Counted from the first letter of the stretch, positions 1 through 9,608 are shown. The stretch is DNA of 64,000 nt from Enterobacter asburiae (GCF_021440515.1 NZ_JAKCMV010000016.1:1-64000); one strand, 5' to 3'. Numbers and translations: made by a program. The notes: generated by a model from the letters alone, not told the origin.

Positions 1-339
1 ATAGAGAGTGATTTTCTTACCTTAGAAGAAACTGATAATATTATAAAACATCTTAAAGACAAAAAAATAAATTCAAAGATTAAGGTGGAGATTGATAACT
101 ACCAGCAAGTTGTTGCATTTATCGAAGAGAAAGGTGCAGGCTTTTCATCTTATTTATTAATTGATGAAGAATGGAAACTTTGTGGAATGTATAAGTTAAG
201 TAGTCAGCTTTCAAGTGATTATAACTTTGATGAATTACATACAGACGAGATAAGATTAATATCTTCCGATCTATCTTTTCAGATTCAAATAGACTACGAC
301 CACAATGAAATAGTGTGTGAATATATCATGTATGAATAA
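1..339 (+). CDS. Immunity-like small acidic protein, 5' end outside window
   Basis: The reading frame is open from the first base to the TAA at 337-339, about 112 codons, so the gene starts left of the window. A GTG at 85 would be an internal start giving 84 residues, but the upstream codons (IESDFLTLEETDNIIKHLKD) look equally coding. The protein is rich in Asp, Glu, Ile and Tyr and has no signal peptide or membrane segment. Small, acidic, AT-rich genes next to broken toxin genes are typical immunity proteins of contact-dependent or type VI toxins. That role is inferred from composition and from the pre-toxin remnant at 1611-1970. I do not recognise the exact family. Confidence 0.5.
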   Translation: MESDFLTLEETDNIIKHLKDKKINSKIKVEIDNYQQVVAFIEEKGAGFSSYLLIDEEWKLCGMYKLSSQLSSDYNFDELHTDEIRLISSDLSFQIQIDYDHNEIVCEYIMYE

Positions 340-1610
340 TGTTAGATTGAATATGGATTCATGTGTAATATCTTTTCACTGAAAATATTTTAACTACTCA
401 GTCAATGACCCTTGAGGTTTTGACTGGGATTATGCGAATATACGGTAGAAATTTTGATCTTACGATTGATATGGGCCATACCTACACAGCCAACTTTAAG
501 ACAGCTCTGGCTTTGAAATTTTTTTTACTTAATCAAATGATTTAAAACGAAAAAAACATTACTGAAAGCTCAACTTATAAGGGTGTGAGTATTAACTAAG
601 ATGCAAAGAGTTTGATAATTTACATACGAAAAATGACTGCACTATCCACCTTTCAGTTCAACTTAAAAAGCTCGAACATCTTCCAATCATAGGGGCGGTA
701 TTAATGATGTCCATAAGGTACCCCAAGCCACGGTAAAAGGCTATCGATTGGCTTAAAGGGCATGGATGGTAGCCCCATGAATAAGGATATTCCTAATGAA
801 GTATAAGGTTAATTATCTGAAAATGAAGATGTAATTTCTTTGAAAGAATTTACGCTGCAAGCATCAATTGACGAGCTCAATAAACTGGTTAATTTTATTA
901 AAATATAATTAATTTAATGGAAAAATATAAAAAGTTTGAAATTTAACTTTTAGGTTTTTTTATTAAAATCATCTAAGGCAATGGTTAGTAACACAGTCCA
1001 TTGAATTAAAATAATATAAAAAAGAAAGGTGTCTTCATCTTCTCGGCTTATATTTTTCCATCTTCATTTGAAAGGTTGGCGCGTCTTTGAACTGCTCATC
1101 AAAAATTTAGAGCTAATGAAGCTACTCATATTGCATTTGCACCTTTTTATGGCCAACAATCAGCACAATATTTGGCTTTTGGTATGCATAATTTAACTCA
1201 TTCCCGTGCCCATTCGAGCCAGCAGATATCAGCATAGACAATATACTGACATCAGAACCAACCACAATGTATTTAAACCGTCCTGCGTATGCCCTGCGTC
1301 CTATCCTCGTATCACGAAGATAGGGGAGGTGGTGATGGTCATTCCCTCCGTTAAATTTACGGATGCTCCGCTGTTATTCTCGATACAAAGCATGACTCCT
1401 CAGGCACATGACGACAAAATTAGGGTGGCAAAAACGATTAGTAGCGGTATCGTTGGTTACATTTGCTAGCCTCATGAGCAAAGTCATTTAGTGCTGTTTG
1501 GCGATAAAATCGTGCAGCGGTATGATAATTTAATAATTAATCCCTCATAAACAAACGGTACACCATCAGTCTGATTATTGGTCAACATATTACAAGAGGG
1601 ATGACCTTCT
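340..1610. other. AT-rich degenerate stretch with toxin/immunity debris
   Basis: About 1.3 kb holds no intact gene. Base composition is far more AT-rich than the core genome to the right. Short coding-like scraps are visible on the plus strand: a 37-residue frame at 432-545; a frame ending at 906-908 with the tail SLKEFTLQASIDELNKLVNF, which reads like the end of an immunity protein; a stretch around 1117-1237 with AFAPFYGQQSAQYLAFGMHN; and an 87-residue frame at 1206-1469. None has a convincing start, ribosome site and full-length family match. The best reading is decay of several small toxin-associated genes. A repeat insertion or IS is not evident. Confidence 0.5.
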
Positions 1611-1970
1611 ATGAATCGAAAACAGAAAAGGAATGAAAGTAGCGGTGCGCTACAGACAGGGCTGGATCTTATCAGCTTTATTCCCATTTTCGGTATTTTT
1701 GCCGACTATGCTTCATGGGGTATAAGGGCAGGGAGGGATGACTTTGTCTATGCGGCATTTCATTATTTGCGGCCATTTCGAGGGTGGCGGTGCTGCCGCC
1801 GCCAATAAGGTGCTGAAGAAAGTAAAGAAAGCGGTAAAAGCCGCCCCACGTAAGAAAGGCGGCAATTCGTAATTGATTCGAAGAAAGCGTATCCAGAATT
1901 ATATAAAGATAAAGTGAATATCCATCTTAATTCCGGACACGCTGGTATTCGCACAGCACGGCCCTTATGA
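1611..1970 (+). pseudogene. Frameshifted polymorphic-toxin pre-toxin module
   Basis: The first frame starts at ATG 1611 and has a hydrophobic segment, LDLISFIPIFGIFADYASWG, followed by a charged AGRDDFVYAA. This is the layout seen at the toxin-proximal region of PAAR/Rhs/CDI-type polymorphic toxins. It then runs out of frame. The next frame continues with GGGAAAANKVLKKVKKAVKA to a stop at about 1870. A third frame reads DSKKAYPELYKDKVNIHLNS to the TGA at 1968-1970. At least two indels are therefore needed to rebuild one protein. The homology call is from pattern, not from a search. It ends 8 bp from the convergent msyB stop. Confidence 0.5.
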
Positions 1971-1978
1971 ATAAGAGC

Positions 1979-2353
1979 TTACCGCTCGTCCCACTCATCT
2001 GCTGCGGTCTGGCCTTCTTCGGTATCCAGCGGAGGTTCGAGCTGGAACTCACCTTCATCCCACTCGTGCAGAGTATTCTCCTCCAGCCACTCCTGACGCA
2101 GTTCGATTTCGTCGTAATCGCCGTCGAACACCGCCTGTGCGCCTTCACCGCTCAATACCGGCAAACATTCCCCTTCATCACCATCGTCGGCGAAGAATTC
2201 GGCCTGCCACATAATATCCCCGTCCTGAAGGACATATTTTTGAATATTGAGCTGCTGCACGTCGGCGTCTTCTTCCTCAACGCCCGGATTATTGGCGAGG
2301 AACTCTTCGCGTGCGGCATCAATAGCTTCTTCCAGCGTGGCGTACATGGTCAT
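1979..2353 (-). CDS. msyB: Acidic protein MsyB
   Basis: This 124-residue protein is extremely acidic, with dense Asp/Glu runs such as GVEEEDADVQQ and FFADDGDEGE. Length and sequence match MsyB of E. coli, a cytoplasmic multicopy suppressor of secY and secA export defects that is induced in stationary phase and acid. It lies in the conserved position left of mdtG. In E. coli the next genes outward are yceK and the mdo/opg genes; here the accessory debris begins 8 bp beyond its stop. I see no membrane segment or catalytic motif. Confidence 0.93.
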   Translation of the reverse strand: MTMYATLEEAIDAAREEFLANNPGVEEEDADVQQLNIQKYVLQDGDIMWQAEFFADDGDEGECLPVLSGEGAQAVFDGDYDEIELRQEWLEENTLHEWDEGEFQLEPPLDTEEGQTAADEWDER

Positions 2354-2450
2354 CGTTTGCTCCCTGTTTTCGATAGGTATTCAGGGAAAGAATAGCTGAT
2401 TATCCGATCCTGCAAGTATGAATGAGACAAATTGCCGTCACGCATTCAGC

Positions 2451-3677
2451 TTATTCCTGGACAGGTGCCTTGCGTCGCAGGGTTCTGGACAGGCTAAACC
2501 ACGAGTAGACGGCATTGAAAAGCACCACGCCTGCCGTGACCAGAAAGACCGCGCGGAAGCCGAAGCTGGCAGACACGCTTGCCCCCACCAGCGGCCCGGT
2601 GACGTTGCCGATGTCGCGAAACGACTGGTTATAGCTAAAAATACGTCCGGCGATCTGGTTGGTGGAGTTATAGACCAGCAGGGTCTGCACGGCGGGAAGC
2701 AGTGCGCCGTCCGCCGCACCCAGCAGGAAGCGCAGCACGCCAAGCTGCCACGGGGCTTGCACAAACGACATCGGGACCAGCAGCAGCACGGAAATCACCA
2801 GCGCGCAGATCAAAATCTTCTCCGGGCCAATTCTATCCCCCAGTTTTCCCAGCCGGGGGGCACTTAACAGCGCGGCCACGCCCGGCACGGAGGCAATCAT
2901 TCCGCTAATGAACGCGATGTTATTCACGTTTCCGGCCAGATCGCGAACGTAGAGCGTCAGTATCGGCGCAATGGATCCGGTGGCGACCTGAATAATCATG
3001 GTGGTGATAAACAGGCTCAGCACCAGCTTAGGATTTTTGAGCGAGGCCAGCACATCGCGGGCGTGCAGCATCTCTTTTTTGGGCACCGGGGTGAAATTCT
3101 CGCGGATGCAGAGCAGGGTGACGATAAAACAGATGAATAATACGGCGGCGGTAATAAAGAACACCGGGCGTAAGCCGTAGCTGTCCGCCAGTAACCCTCC
3201 CGCAAGCGGGCCAAGCAGCGCGCCGCTGACCGCACCTGTCGAGAGTGTTCCCAGCGCCCAGCCGCTCTTATGGCGTGGGATTTGCGTGGCGATCAGGGCG
3301 TTAGCGTTCGGGACAAACCCGCCGAGCAGGCCCAGCAGCGCGCGCAAAATCAAGAACTGCCAGACGTTTTGCGCCACGCCCATCAGCAGCATGATGACGG
3401 ACATCCCCAGCGCGGAGCGCAGCAGCATGATTTTTCGGCCTTTACGGTCGGCAAGGCCACCCCAGAACGGCGATGCGATAGCAGAAAACAGAAACGTAAT
3501 GCTGAACACCAGGCCAGACCACATGTTCAGCGCGCTGTGGCCCGTCACGCCAAGCTGTTCGACGTAGAGAGGCAGGAAGGGCATGACCAGGCTAAAGGCG
3601 GCGCCGGTAAGAAAACAGCCGAGCCAGGCAACGGTGAGGTTTCGTTTCCAGTTGATGGGGGCATCTGAGGGTGACAT
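2451..3677 (-). CDS. mdtG: MFS drug efflux transporter MdtG
   Basis: A 408-residue inner-membrane protein of the major facilitator superfamily (DHA1 drug/proton antiporters). Twelve hydrophobic segments are evident, with the loop 2-3 signature [11 protein letters not shown] of the MFS. It matches E. coli MdtG (YceE), which gives fosfomycin and deoxycholate resistance when overproduced and belongs to the mar/sox/rob regulon there. The start [10 protein letters not shown] aligns with the E. coli N-terminus; an in-frame ATG four codons upstream (3689) is possible, but neither has a strong ribosome site. Monocistronic, convergent with nothing, between msyB and lpxL as in E. coli. Confidence 0.94.
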   Translation of the reverse strand: MSPSDAPINWKRNLTVAWLGCFLTGAAFSLVMPFLPLYVEQLGVTGHSALNMWSGLVFSITFLFSAIASPFWGGLADRKGRKIMLLRSALGMSVIMLLMGVAQNVWQFLILRALLGLLGGFVPNANALIATQIPRHKSGWALGTLSTGAVSGALLGPLAGGLLADSYGLRPVFFITAAVLFICFIVTLLCIRENFTPVPKKEMLHARDVLASLKNPKLVLSLFITTMIIQVATGSIAPILTLYVRDLAGNVNNIAFISGMIASVPGVAALLSAPRLGKLGDRIGPEKILICALVISVLLLVPMSFVQAPWQLGVLRFLLGAADGALLPAVQTLLVYNSTNQIAGRIFSYNQSFRDIGNVTGPLVGASVSASFGFRAVFLVTAGVVLFNAVYSWFSLSRTLRRKAPVQE

Positions 3678-3790
3678 AACAATCCGCATAAGGAGGTGCA
3701 GGGCACAGTTGAGTGAGGTAATAAGCCTGCTAATTATGCGCCTGGGTTATGATTGTCGCAATGCGGGGGAGCTTTTAAAGCTAAAACGCG

Positions 3791-3811
3791 ATGCGGCCGC
3801 GAGGGCCGCAT
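3791..3811 (-). terminator. Stem-loop after lpxL
   Basis: An 8-bp GC-rich inverted repeat (ATGCGGCC / GGCCGCAT) lies 6 bp past the lpxL stop. On the minus strand it is followed by CGCGTTTTAG, a weak U tract, so it is a probable but imperfect intrinsic terminator. Confidence 0.5.
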
Positions 3812-3816
3812 GAGGA

Positions 3817-4743
3817 TCAGTAGCGAGAGGGCATACCCTTAGGGCGGGTCTTGAAGCGGCGATGCAGCCACATGTACTGTTCCGGTGCGAGCATAATGCA
3901 CTGCTCCACGATGCCGTTCATCCAGCGGGCCGTGGTTTCGGCGTCCTCCAGCGGCGGCGTCATTTCCGGTTCGAGCATGATCAGCTGATAGCCTGAGCCA
4001 TCCGGCTTACGGCGCGGCACGAAGGGAACAATCGCCGCTTTGGACATGCGCGCCAGCATCCAGGTGCCGGTGGTGGTGGCCGCCTCGTCAACGGCAAAGA
4101 AGGGGACAAACACGCTGGCCTGCGGGCCGTAGTCGTGATCGGGCGCATACCACACCACTTCGCCGGACTTGAGCGCGCGGATCATGCCTTTCAGATCTTT
4201 ACGGTCAATCATGCTTTTATTGGAACGCATACGGCCATTGGTCTGAACCAGATCGATAACCGGGTTATCGTTCGGGCGATAAACGCCAATGCCGGGGGCC
4301 TGCATCCCGAACATGCGCGCGCCGATCTCCAGGGTCAGGAAGTGAACGCCAATCAACAGCACGCCGGTTTGATTCTGCTGTAATGTATTCACCGGCTCCA
4401 TGCCTGTGCCGCAGACTTCGGTCCAGCGCGCCATGCGCTTGTCTGACCAAAACCATGCCATGCCGGTTTCCAAAAGTCCCATACCGACGGACTCGAAGTT
4501 TTTTACCACCATCTCATGACGCTCTGCCTCGCTCATCTGCGGAAAGCAAAGCTCAAGGTTACGGTAGGCAATCCTGGCGCGACGCTTCATCACCATCAGC
4601 GCCAGACGGCCCAGCCCTTTGCCAAGGCGGAAGAGTATTGGATAAGGGAGTTGCACAAGAAGCCACAAAAAGCCAACGCCAAGCCAGGTCAACCAATATC
4701 GCGGATGCAAAAGGGCGGCAGTAAATTTGGGTAACTGGGTCAT
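3817..4743 (-). CDS. lpxL: Lipid A lauroyltransferase LpxL
   Basis: LpxL (HtrB) transfers laurate from acyl-ACP to Kdo2-lipid IVA on the inner face of the inner membrane, a late step of lipid A assembly. The 308-residue protein has one N-terminal hydrophobic anchor (about residues 17-35). It carries the HX4(D/E) acyltransferase motif as His134-Phe-Leu-Thr-Leu-Glu139 in [10 protein letters not shown]. coli LpxL has 306 residues and the same flanking sequence. It is divergent from trhO; the 223-bp gap must carry both promoters. The acyl donor comes from the fab cluster further right in this window. Confidence 0.96.
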   Translation of the reverse strand: MTQLPKFTAALLHPRYWLTWLGVGFLWLLVQLPYPILFRLGKGLGRLALMVMKRRARIAYRNLELCFPQMSEAERHEMVVKNFESVGMGLLETGMAWFWSDKRMARWTEVCGTGMEPVNTLQQNQTGVLLIGVHFLTLEIGARMFGMQAPGIGVYRPNDNPVIDLVQTNGRMRSNKSMIDRKDLKGMIRALKSGEVVWYAPDHDYGPQASVFVPFFAVDEAATTTGTWMLARMSKAAIVPFVPRRKPDGSGYQLIMLEPEMTPPLEDAETTARWMNGIVEQCIMLAPEQYMWLHRRFKTRPKGMPSRY

Positions 4744-4966
4744 GTCATTCCTGTTTTTTTTACGTCCTGAAGGTCTATTGTCTCATTTTTTAAGAAATAG
4801 CCAAAATGTCTGACAGCGAAACGCGCAGTAATGCGGCAATTGTTAAGTATGATTTAATCAGACCGGATGAAATGTAGCGTAAATTGTGTGGATGTAAATT
4901 GTTATTGTTTGCTATATGATGCGGACCGCTTTTTCTTTCTCCTAACGATTGCAGGACTTGTACACC

Positions 4967-6016
4967 ATGCCAGTGTTACACAACCGCGTATCGAACGAGA
5001 TGCTGAAGGCGCGCATGTTGGCTGAAACCGAGCCGCGCACCACCATCTCGTTCTACAAATACTTCACGATTATCGATCCACAGGCGACCCGCGACGCACT
5101 CTATCAGGCCTTTACCGCGCTGAACGTGTTCGGACGCGTCTATTTAGCGCGTGAAGGGATCAACGCCCAGATCAGCATTCCGGAAAGCAACGTCGACGCC
5201 TTCCGCGAGGTGCTCTACGCCTTCGATCCGGCGCTTGACGGCCTGCGCCTTAACGTGGCGCTGGATGATGACGGTAAATCCTTCTGGGTGCTGCGCATGA
5301 AGGTGCGCGAGCGCATTGTTGCCGACGGCATCGACGACCCGACCTTCAACGCGGCGGACGTGGGGGAATACCTCAAGGCCGCAGAAGTGAATGCGATGCT
5401 CGATGACCCGGATGCGGTGTTTATCGATATGCGTAACCACTACGAATATGAAGTCGGTCATTTCCAGAACGCGATGGAAATTCCGGCGGACACCTTCCGC
5501 GAACAGCTGCCAAAAGCGGTTGAGATGATGCAGGAACATAAAGATAAAAAGATCGTTATGTACTGCACCGGCGGGATCCGCTGCGAAAAAGCCAGCGCGT
5601 GGATGAAGCACAACGGCTTCAACAAGGTGTGGCACATCGAAGGTGGGATCATAGAGTATGCCCGCCGCGCCCGCGAGCAGGGGCTGCCGGTGCGCTTTAT
5701 CGGCAAGAACTTCGTCTTCGACGAACGTATGGGTGAGCGGATTTCAGACGACGTGATTTCCCAGTGCCACCAGTGCGGTGCGCCGTGCGATACCCACACC
5801 AACTGCAAAAACGATGGCTGCCATCTGCTGTTTATCCAGTGTCCGGCCTGTGCCGAGAAGTATCACGGCTGCTGTAGCGAGCTGTGCAGCGAAGAGAGCG
5901 TGTTGCCCGAAGAGGAGCAGCGCCGCCGCCGCGCGGGTCGTGAAAACGGCAACAAGATCTTCAATAAGTCCCGTGGCCGCCTGAATACCCGCCTGGGCAT
6001 TCCCGACCCGGAATAA
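4967..6016 (+). CDS. trhO: tRNA uridine(34) 5-hydroxylase TrhO
   Basis: TrhO (YceA) is a rhodanese-family enzyme that makes 5-hydroxyuridine at tRNA position 34 with oxygen. The N-terminal domain (about residues 1-120) precedes a rhodanese domain whose active loop is CTGGIR, with the likely catalytic Cys200. A cysteine-rich tail follows ([19 protein letters not shown]), likely a metal site. The start MPVLHN is chosen because it aligns with the E. coli protein and has GCAGGA upstream; an ORF start six codons earlier (4949) has no support. Length is 349 residues, as in the family. Confidence 0.94.
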   Translation: MPVLHNRVSNEMLKARMLAETEPRTTISFYKYFTIIDPQATRDALYQAFTALNVFGRVYLAREGINAQISIPESNVDAFREVLYAFDPALDGLRLNVALDDDGKSFWVLRMKVRERIVADGIDDPTFNAADVGEYLKAAEVNAMLDDPDAVFIDMRNHYEYEVGHFQNAMEIPADTFREQLPKAVEMMQEHKDKKIVMYCTGGIRCEKASAWMKHNGFNKVWHIEGGIIEYARRAREQGLPVRFIGKNFVFDERMGERISDDVISQCHQCGAPCDTHTNCKNDGCHLLFIQCPACAEKYHGCCSELCSEESVLPEEEQRRRRAGRENGNKIFNKSRGRLNTRLGIPDPE

Positions 6017-6020
6017 TGAA

Positions 6021-6053
6021 AAAGGCCCGACGCACTCGCCGGGCCTTTTTTTT
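6021..6053. terminator. Terminator between convergent trhO and yceI
   Basis: The inverted repeat AAGGCCCG / CGGGCCTT is followed by eight T residues on the plus strand. It lies just past the trhO stop and reaches the yceI stop. It serves trhO and, since A residues flank the left arm, probably yceI too. Confidence 0.9.
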
Positions 6054-6627
6054 ACTTCTGCTGAACGCCTTCCACGGAAATAATCAGCTCCACATCCTGA
6101 GAGGCCGGGCCTAAATCGGTGGTGATATTAAAGTCTTTCAGATGAATTTTGCCGCTGGCTTCAAAGCCCGCGCGTTTACCGCCCCACGGATCGTCACCCT
6201 GACCGATTAATTTCGCCGCCAGCGTCACCGGCTTGGTTACGCCGTTCAGGGTCAGGTTGCCGGTAATATCCAGCTGCTCACCCTCTTTTTTTACCGCCGT
6301 TGAGGTAAACGTCGCCTGCGGGAATTTCGTCACGTTAAGGAAATCCGCACTGCGTAAATGTTTATCGCGCTCGGCGTGGTTGGTATCCAGGCTGTTGGTA
6401 TTAATGGTCACGTTCACTTTATCCGCAGCAGGATTTTTCTCATCGAAGGTGAATGTCCCGTCGAAATCCTTGAAAGTGCCATATAACCAGCTGTAGCCAA
6501 GATGCTGAATACGGAAATTGACGAAGGCGTGCTGACCCTCTTTATCAATTTTATAATCAGCGGCTACCGCAGAGCCGGTGGTAAATAACAGCGAACCTAA
6601 GGCGATACCCAGCAGGTGTTTTTTCAT
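6052..6627 (-). CDS. yceI: Periplasmic YceI-family lipid-binding protein
   Basis: A 191-residue secreted protein with a Sec signal peptide ending at SAVA-ADYK and a mature lipocalin-like YceI domain that in relatives binds polyisoprenoids in a beta barrel. E. coli YceI is induced by high pH and osmotic stress; its physiological ligand is unsettled. The ATG at 6627 is chosen over an upstream ORF start because it gives the usual MKKHLLG signal peptide. GGAG lies at the end of yceJ, six bases before. The gene starts 1 bp after the yceJ stop, so yceJ-yceI is a coupled two-gene unit. Confidence 0.94.
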   Translation of the reverse strand: MKKHLLGIALGSLLFTTGSAVAADYKIDKEGQHAFVNFRIQHLGYSWLYGTFKDFDGTFTFDEKNPAADKVNVTINTNSLDTNHAERDKHLRSADFLNVTKFPQATFTSTAVKKEGEQLDITGNLTLNGVTKPVTLAAKLIGQGDDPWGGKRAGFEASGKIHLKDFNITTDLGPASQDVELIISVEGVQQK

Positions 6628-6628
6628 T

Positions 6629-7195
6629 TTATGCTCCAGAGTCAATAGACGAACGACCGAGCATCCGCTTCAGCGTGTCGTCTTTATCAATAAAGTGATG
6701 TTTCAGGGCGGCAAGCCCGTGCAAGACGGAAAAAATCACCACGCTCCACGCGAGCCACAGATGGACAACGCCAGCGATATCGGCCTGAGCGCCGGCATCG
6801 CTCAACGTCGCGGGAACCTCGAACAGCCCGAAGATGCTAATCGGTTTACCGTCCGCCGTGGAGATCAGATAGCCGCTGATCAGGATGGCAATCAGCAGGG
6901 CGTAAAGAGCAATATGGGCGCTGGTAGCGGCCAGGCGCGTCATTTTACCGTGGCTTTTGGGGGCCGGAGGCGGCGGGGAAACATGTCGCCAGATAAGGCG
7001 AAACACCATCCCCAGCATCAGCAGTACGCCAATGCTTTTGTGCAGCTCCGGGGCCTGGTGATACCAGCCGTCATAATAGCTGAGCGTCACCATCCAGAGC
7101 CCGAGACCGAACATGGCATACACGGCCAGGGCAAATACCCAGTGCAGCGTCATGGATATTATGCCGTAGCGCGAGGCAGAATTACGCAATTGCAT
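6629..7195 (-). CDS. yceJ: Cytochrome b561 family protein YceJ
   Basis: A 188-residue inner-membrane protein with four predicted helices, of the bacterial di-heme cytochrome b561 family. Heme-ligand candidates are the conserved His residues in [25 protein letters not shown] and VVHLWLAW. It probably passes electrons between quinone and a periplasmic partner. Its fixed pairing with yceI suggests that YceI supplies or receives an isoprenoid or quinone, which is an inference. The start at 7195 gives the same length as E. coli YceJ; a TTG five codons upstream is less likely. Confidence 0.92.
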   Translation of the reverse strand: MQLRNSASRYGIISMTLHWVFALAVYAMFGLGLWMVTLSYYDGWYHQAPELHKSIGVLLMLGMVFRLIWRHVSPPPPAPKSHGKMTRLAATSAHIALYALLIAILISGYLISTADGKPISIFGLFEVPATLSDAGAQADIAGVVHLWLAWSVVIFSVLHGLAALKHHFIDKDDTLKRMLGRSSIDSGA

Positions 7196-7423
7196 AAGAA
7201 TGACCAACAATAAATTAACCGTGCGCTAAAAATGGCCTGTGTAAGAGGATATTGCAACTGAAATAATTGAATAACGATTTTTAATTAATTTATTTCAGCG
7301 ATTTTGAAAAGAATCGCTAAGGTAATTCAACAGGTTCGTGCAAGAGAATTAAAATCGACAATAAGTCATTTGCTGGATATTAAATTAATCCATATTTGTG
7401 TCAATAATTGTCAGCGATGATGT

Positions 7424-7537
7424 TCAATAAAAGACAATATACGCCACGTCGATAGCGGCAAGTAATAGCCACAGCAAAATATAGAGCATTAAATGCTCGC
7501 GAATATTATTGATGAGATAGCCAACGATCCTGCGCAT
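7424..7537 (-). CDS. yceO: Small membrane protein YceO
   Basis: A 37-codon frame too short for most gene callers. It begins [20 protein letters not shown], continues with a strongly hydrophobic [13 protein letters not shown] and ends at TGA 7424-7426. It matches the E. coli YceO C-terminal 37 residues and sits at the same place between yceJ and solA. It would be a single-span inner-membrane protein of unknown function; E. coli yceO has been linked to biofilm formation and acid stress. GGGGA lies just before the ATG. The longer N-terminus of the E. coli protein is not present in frame. Confidence 0.75.
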   Translation of the reverse strand: MRRIVGYLINNIREHLMLYILLWLLLAAIDVAYIVFY

Positions 7538-7560
7538 AATTCCCCATAAAGCGTAATGAT

Positions 7561-7584
7561 AAAAGGCTCCGACGAGTCGGAGCC
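7561..7584 (-). terminator. solA terminator
   Basis: The perfect inverted repeat GGCTCCGAC / GTCGGAGCC with a 2-base loop lies 9 bp past the solA stop and is followed on the minus strand by TTTTATC. Confidence 0.88.
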
Positions 7585-7593
7585 TGTCGGGTA

Positions 7594-8712
7594 TTATCCG
7601 TTAAAACGGGCGAGGGAGAAGGGGGCCAGATCAAACTGAGGGGTAATCCCCTTCGCAAACTGTGCGGCAATTTCACCGAGCACCGAGGCGAATTTAAACC
7701 CGTGACCGCTCAGGCCGGTGATGAGCAGCGTATTGGGGTGGCCCGGCAGGGTATCGATAATAAAGTCTTCGTCCGGCGTGTTGTCGTAGGTACAGGCCGC
7801 GCCGTACAGCAGCCCGCCGATGCCCGGGAGAATATTACGCAGGAAGGTAAAGGCTTCCGAACCGTCCGTCGGGTAAGCGCCGAACGGCTTGCGCTCTTCC
7901 GCAGAGGCAATAGCCTGCCCGCCGTTGTGCTTGCCGATCTTGAGCGCATCCTTCTCGGACGGGAAACCGTAGAACTGATCGCCATTGGGCAGCTCGCCGG
8001 TGAAGGCCGGGAATTTGTTCTGGCTGCTGTATCGGCCGTCGGCCTGGAACCAGGAGAAGACCTTACGCACCGGCTGAATCGGCAGATCGGGCAGCAGTTT
8101 TGTCACCCAGGTGCCCGCGCTGATCAGCAGGCGCGACGCGGAATAGTCCCCGTCCGGGGTGGTGACGGTCACGCCATCTTCATCATGGCTGATGGCCTCT
8201 ACCGGGCAGTTAAACAGCTGCGCGCAGCCTGCCTGCTCGGCCAGATCAATCCAGGTTTTGATGGCGTTTTCACAGTGCAGCACGCCGGAGTTGGCCTCAA
8301 ACAGGCCGATGTAATCGTCCGGCACGCGGATTTCGGGCCAGCGCGTCATGATGCCCGCAGCGTCAAGACGCTCAACGTCCAGGTTAAACTTCCGCGCGCT
8401 CTGTTCCACCGTGGCGAGAAACGCGGAGTGTGCCGGACCGAGGTTAACGACGCCGGTCCGCTCGAAGATACGTTCCTCGGTCTGACGGGCCAGCTCATCC
8501 CACAGCGTCTGGGCGCGTAACACCAGCGGGACGTAGCGCTCACCTTCACCGTAAGCGTGACGGATCAGGCGCGTATCGCCGTGGTGGCTACCCTCTGAAT
8601 GCGGGGGACGGTGGGCGTCGATCATCAGCACCTTAAGATTCGCCTGAGTGGCGTAATACCCGGCGGCAGAGCCAACCGAGCCGCTACCAATAATGATTAA
8701 GTCGTATTTCAT
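7594..8712 (-). CDS. solA: N-methyl-L-tryptophan oxidase SolA
   Basis: A FAD-dependent amine oxidase of the monomeric sarcosine oxidase family. It oxidises N-methyl amino acids to the amino acid, formaldehyde and hydrogen peroxide. The N-terminus holds the dinucleotide-binding fold [14 protein letters not shown], and the covalent-FAD region near the C-terminus contains [20 protein letters not shown] with the flavin-linked Cys. The length of 372 residues equals E. coli SolA. It is monocistronic with its own terminator. The natural substrate in the cell is uncertain. Confidence 0.94.
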   Translation of the reverse strand: MKYDLIIIGSGSVGSAAGYYATQANLKVLMIDAHRPPHSEGSHHGDTRLIRHAYGEGERYVPLVLRAQTLWDELARQTEERIFERTGVVNLGPAHSAFLATVEQSARKFNLDVERLDAAGIMTRWPEIRVPDDYIGLFEANSGVLHCENAIKTWIDLAEQAGCAQLFNCPVEAISHDEDGVTVTTPDGDYSASRLLISAGTWVTKLLPDLPIQPVRKVFSWFQADGRYSSQNKFPAFTGELPNGDQFYGFPSEKDALKIGKHNGGQAIASAEERKPFGAYPTDGSEAFTFLRNILPGIGGLLYGAACTYDNTPDEDFIIDTLPGHPNTLLITGLSGHGFKFASVLGEIAAQFAKGITPQFDLAPFSLARFNG

Positions 8713-8783
8713 AGGGATCTCTTCACTAACGCTTTGTTAGCAGAGTAATTAACATCGGAGGGTTACACAAGGGAGAAATAAAT

Positions 8784-8804
8784 AAGGCACCGCGAGGGTG
8801 CCTG
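8784..8804 (-). terminator. bssS terminator
   Basis: The inverted repeat GGCACC / GGTGCC (8786-8791 and 8797-8802) lies 26 bp past the bssS stop. On the minus strand it is followed by TTATTTATT. Confidence 0.78.
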
Positions 8805-8827
8805 TTGAGTGAAAAGTGGGCATATGA

Positions 8828-9082
8828 CTAGTGCCGTTTATACTCATTTTCCTGGTAATCGCCAGATTCTATTTTTGCAATGCCTGCTTCCAGAATAGAA
8901 ATAAACTGACGTGCAACGTCTGTGGTGAGCCACAGCGTCTGGCCAATTTCCGCTTCATCACGGTTTGGCTGATTCGGGGTCTGGTAGTGCAAACGCAGCA
9001 TCAGGGCATCGTAGCTATCTACGGTACTGATATCCCAGCCGACAAGCGGGTGGGTCTGGATGACTTCGCTATTCTTTTCCAT
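8828..9082 (-). CDS. bssS: Biofilm regulator BssS
   Basis: An 84-residue soluble protein matching E. coli BssS (YceP), reported to affect biofilm formation through indole and AI-2 signalling. Its molecular activity is unknown and no DNA-binding or catalytic motif is visible. Sequence landmarks are HPLVGWDISTVDSYDALMLR and a C-terminal acidic tail. It lies alone between solA and dinI, as in E. coli. The 280-bp gap upstream (9083-9362) carries its promoter and the dinI terminator; I see no other gene there. Confidence 0.93.
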   Translation of the reverse strand: MEKNSEVIQTHPLVGWDISTVDSYDALMLRLHYQTPNQPNRDEAEIGQTLWLTTDVARQFISILEAGIAKIESGDYQENEYKRH

Positions 9083-9313
9083 TATAACCCCCTTAATACG
9101 TGTTTAAAGACAACGACTTTGAGGTTCAATGCATGTTTTTCTAAAAGCAATTTCAGTATATCAATAAATAAGGGCGCGTAACGAAAAATTAAAGGGTTAG
9201 CGGCAAAAATACTGATTTTTAGGATTATTAGAGCCATTAAATGCGAAAAAGCCCGCTTTGTTCACGCTTTTTTAAGAAGATGCTGAATTAATTTGAACTT
9301 ATTTATTCTGGAC

Positions 9314-9342
9314 GAAAAAAAGCCGGGGCGACCCGGCAAAAA
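9314..9342 (-). terminator. dinI terminator
   Basis: The repeat GCCGGG / CCCGGC is followed on the minus strand by seven T residues, 20 bp past the dinI stop. A residues also flank the other side, so it may act in both directions. Confidence 0.88.
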
Positions 9343-9362
9343 ACACAATGAGGGAGCTCGTT

Positions 9363-9608
9363 TTAATCTGTGATGAACCAGTCGTCGGCGCTTTCCCAGG
9401 TTTCCTGGAGGATTTCGCTGATGCGCTCTTTATCTTCTCTGGCGCCGCCAATGACGGACAGATTATTCGCAGCGGCGTAACGTACGGTCACGGCGCTGTC
9501 GTTTTCGGGAAAGCTGTGGTGAATACGGCGGGATAGTTCACCCACCAGCGCATCCAGCGCGCCAGCAGGCAGAACGGTTGTTTTGGCAATGGTCACTTCA
9601 ATACGCAT
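9363..9608 (-). CDS. dinI: DNA damage-inducible protein DinI
   Basis: DinI binds RecA filaments and modulates the SOS response, stabilising the filament and limiting UmuD cleavage. The 81-residue protein matches the family, including the acidic C-terminal helix (EDKERISEILQETWESADDW) that mimics DNA and contacts RecA. The gene is monocistronic and sits directly downstream of a near-perfect LexA operator at 9628-9647, so damage induction is expected. Confidence 0.95.
   Translation of the reverse strand: MRIEVTIAKTTVLPAGALDALVGELSRRIHHSFPENDSAVTVRYAAANNLSVIGGAREDKERISEILQETWESADDWFITD

Noticed and set aside
1206-1469. 87-residue plus-strand frame in the left-edge debris
   Set aside because: No ribosome site, no recognisable domain and a composition that does not look like a complete protein; kept only as part of the degenerate stretch.
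9083-9313. AT-rich bssS-dinI gap as a possible small RNA
   Set aside because: No hairpin with U tract of its own and no promoter pair clear enough to claim.
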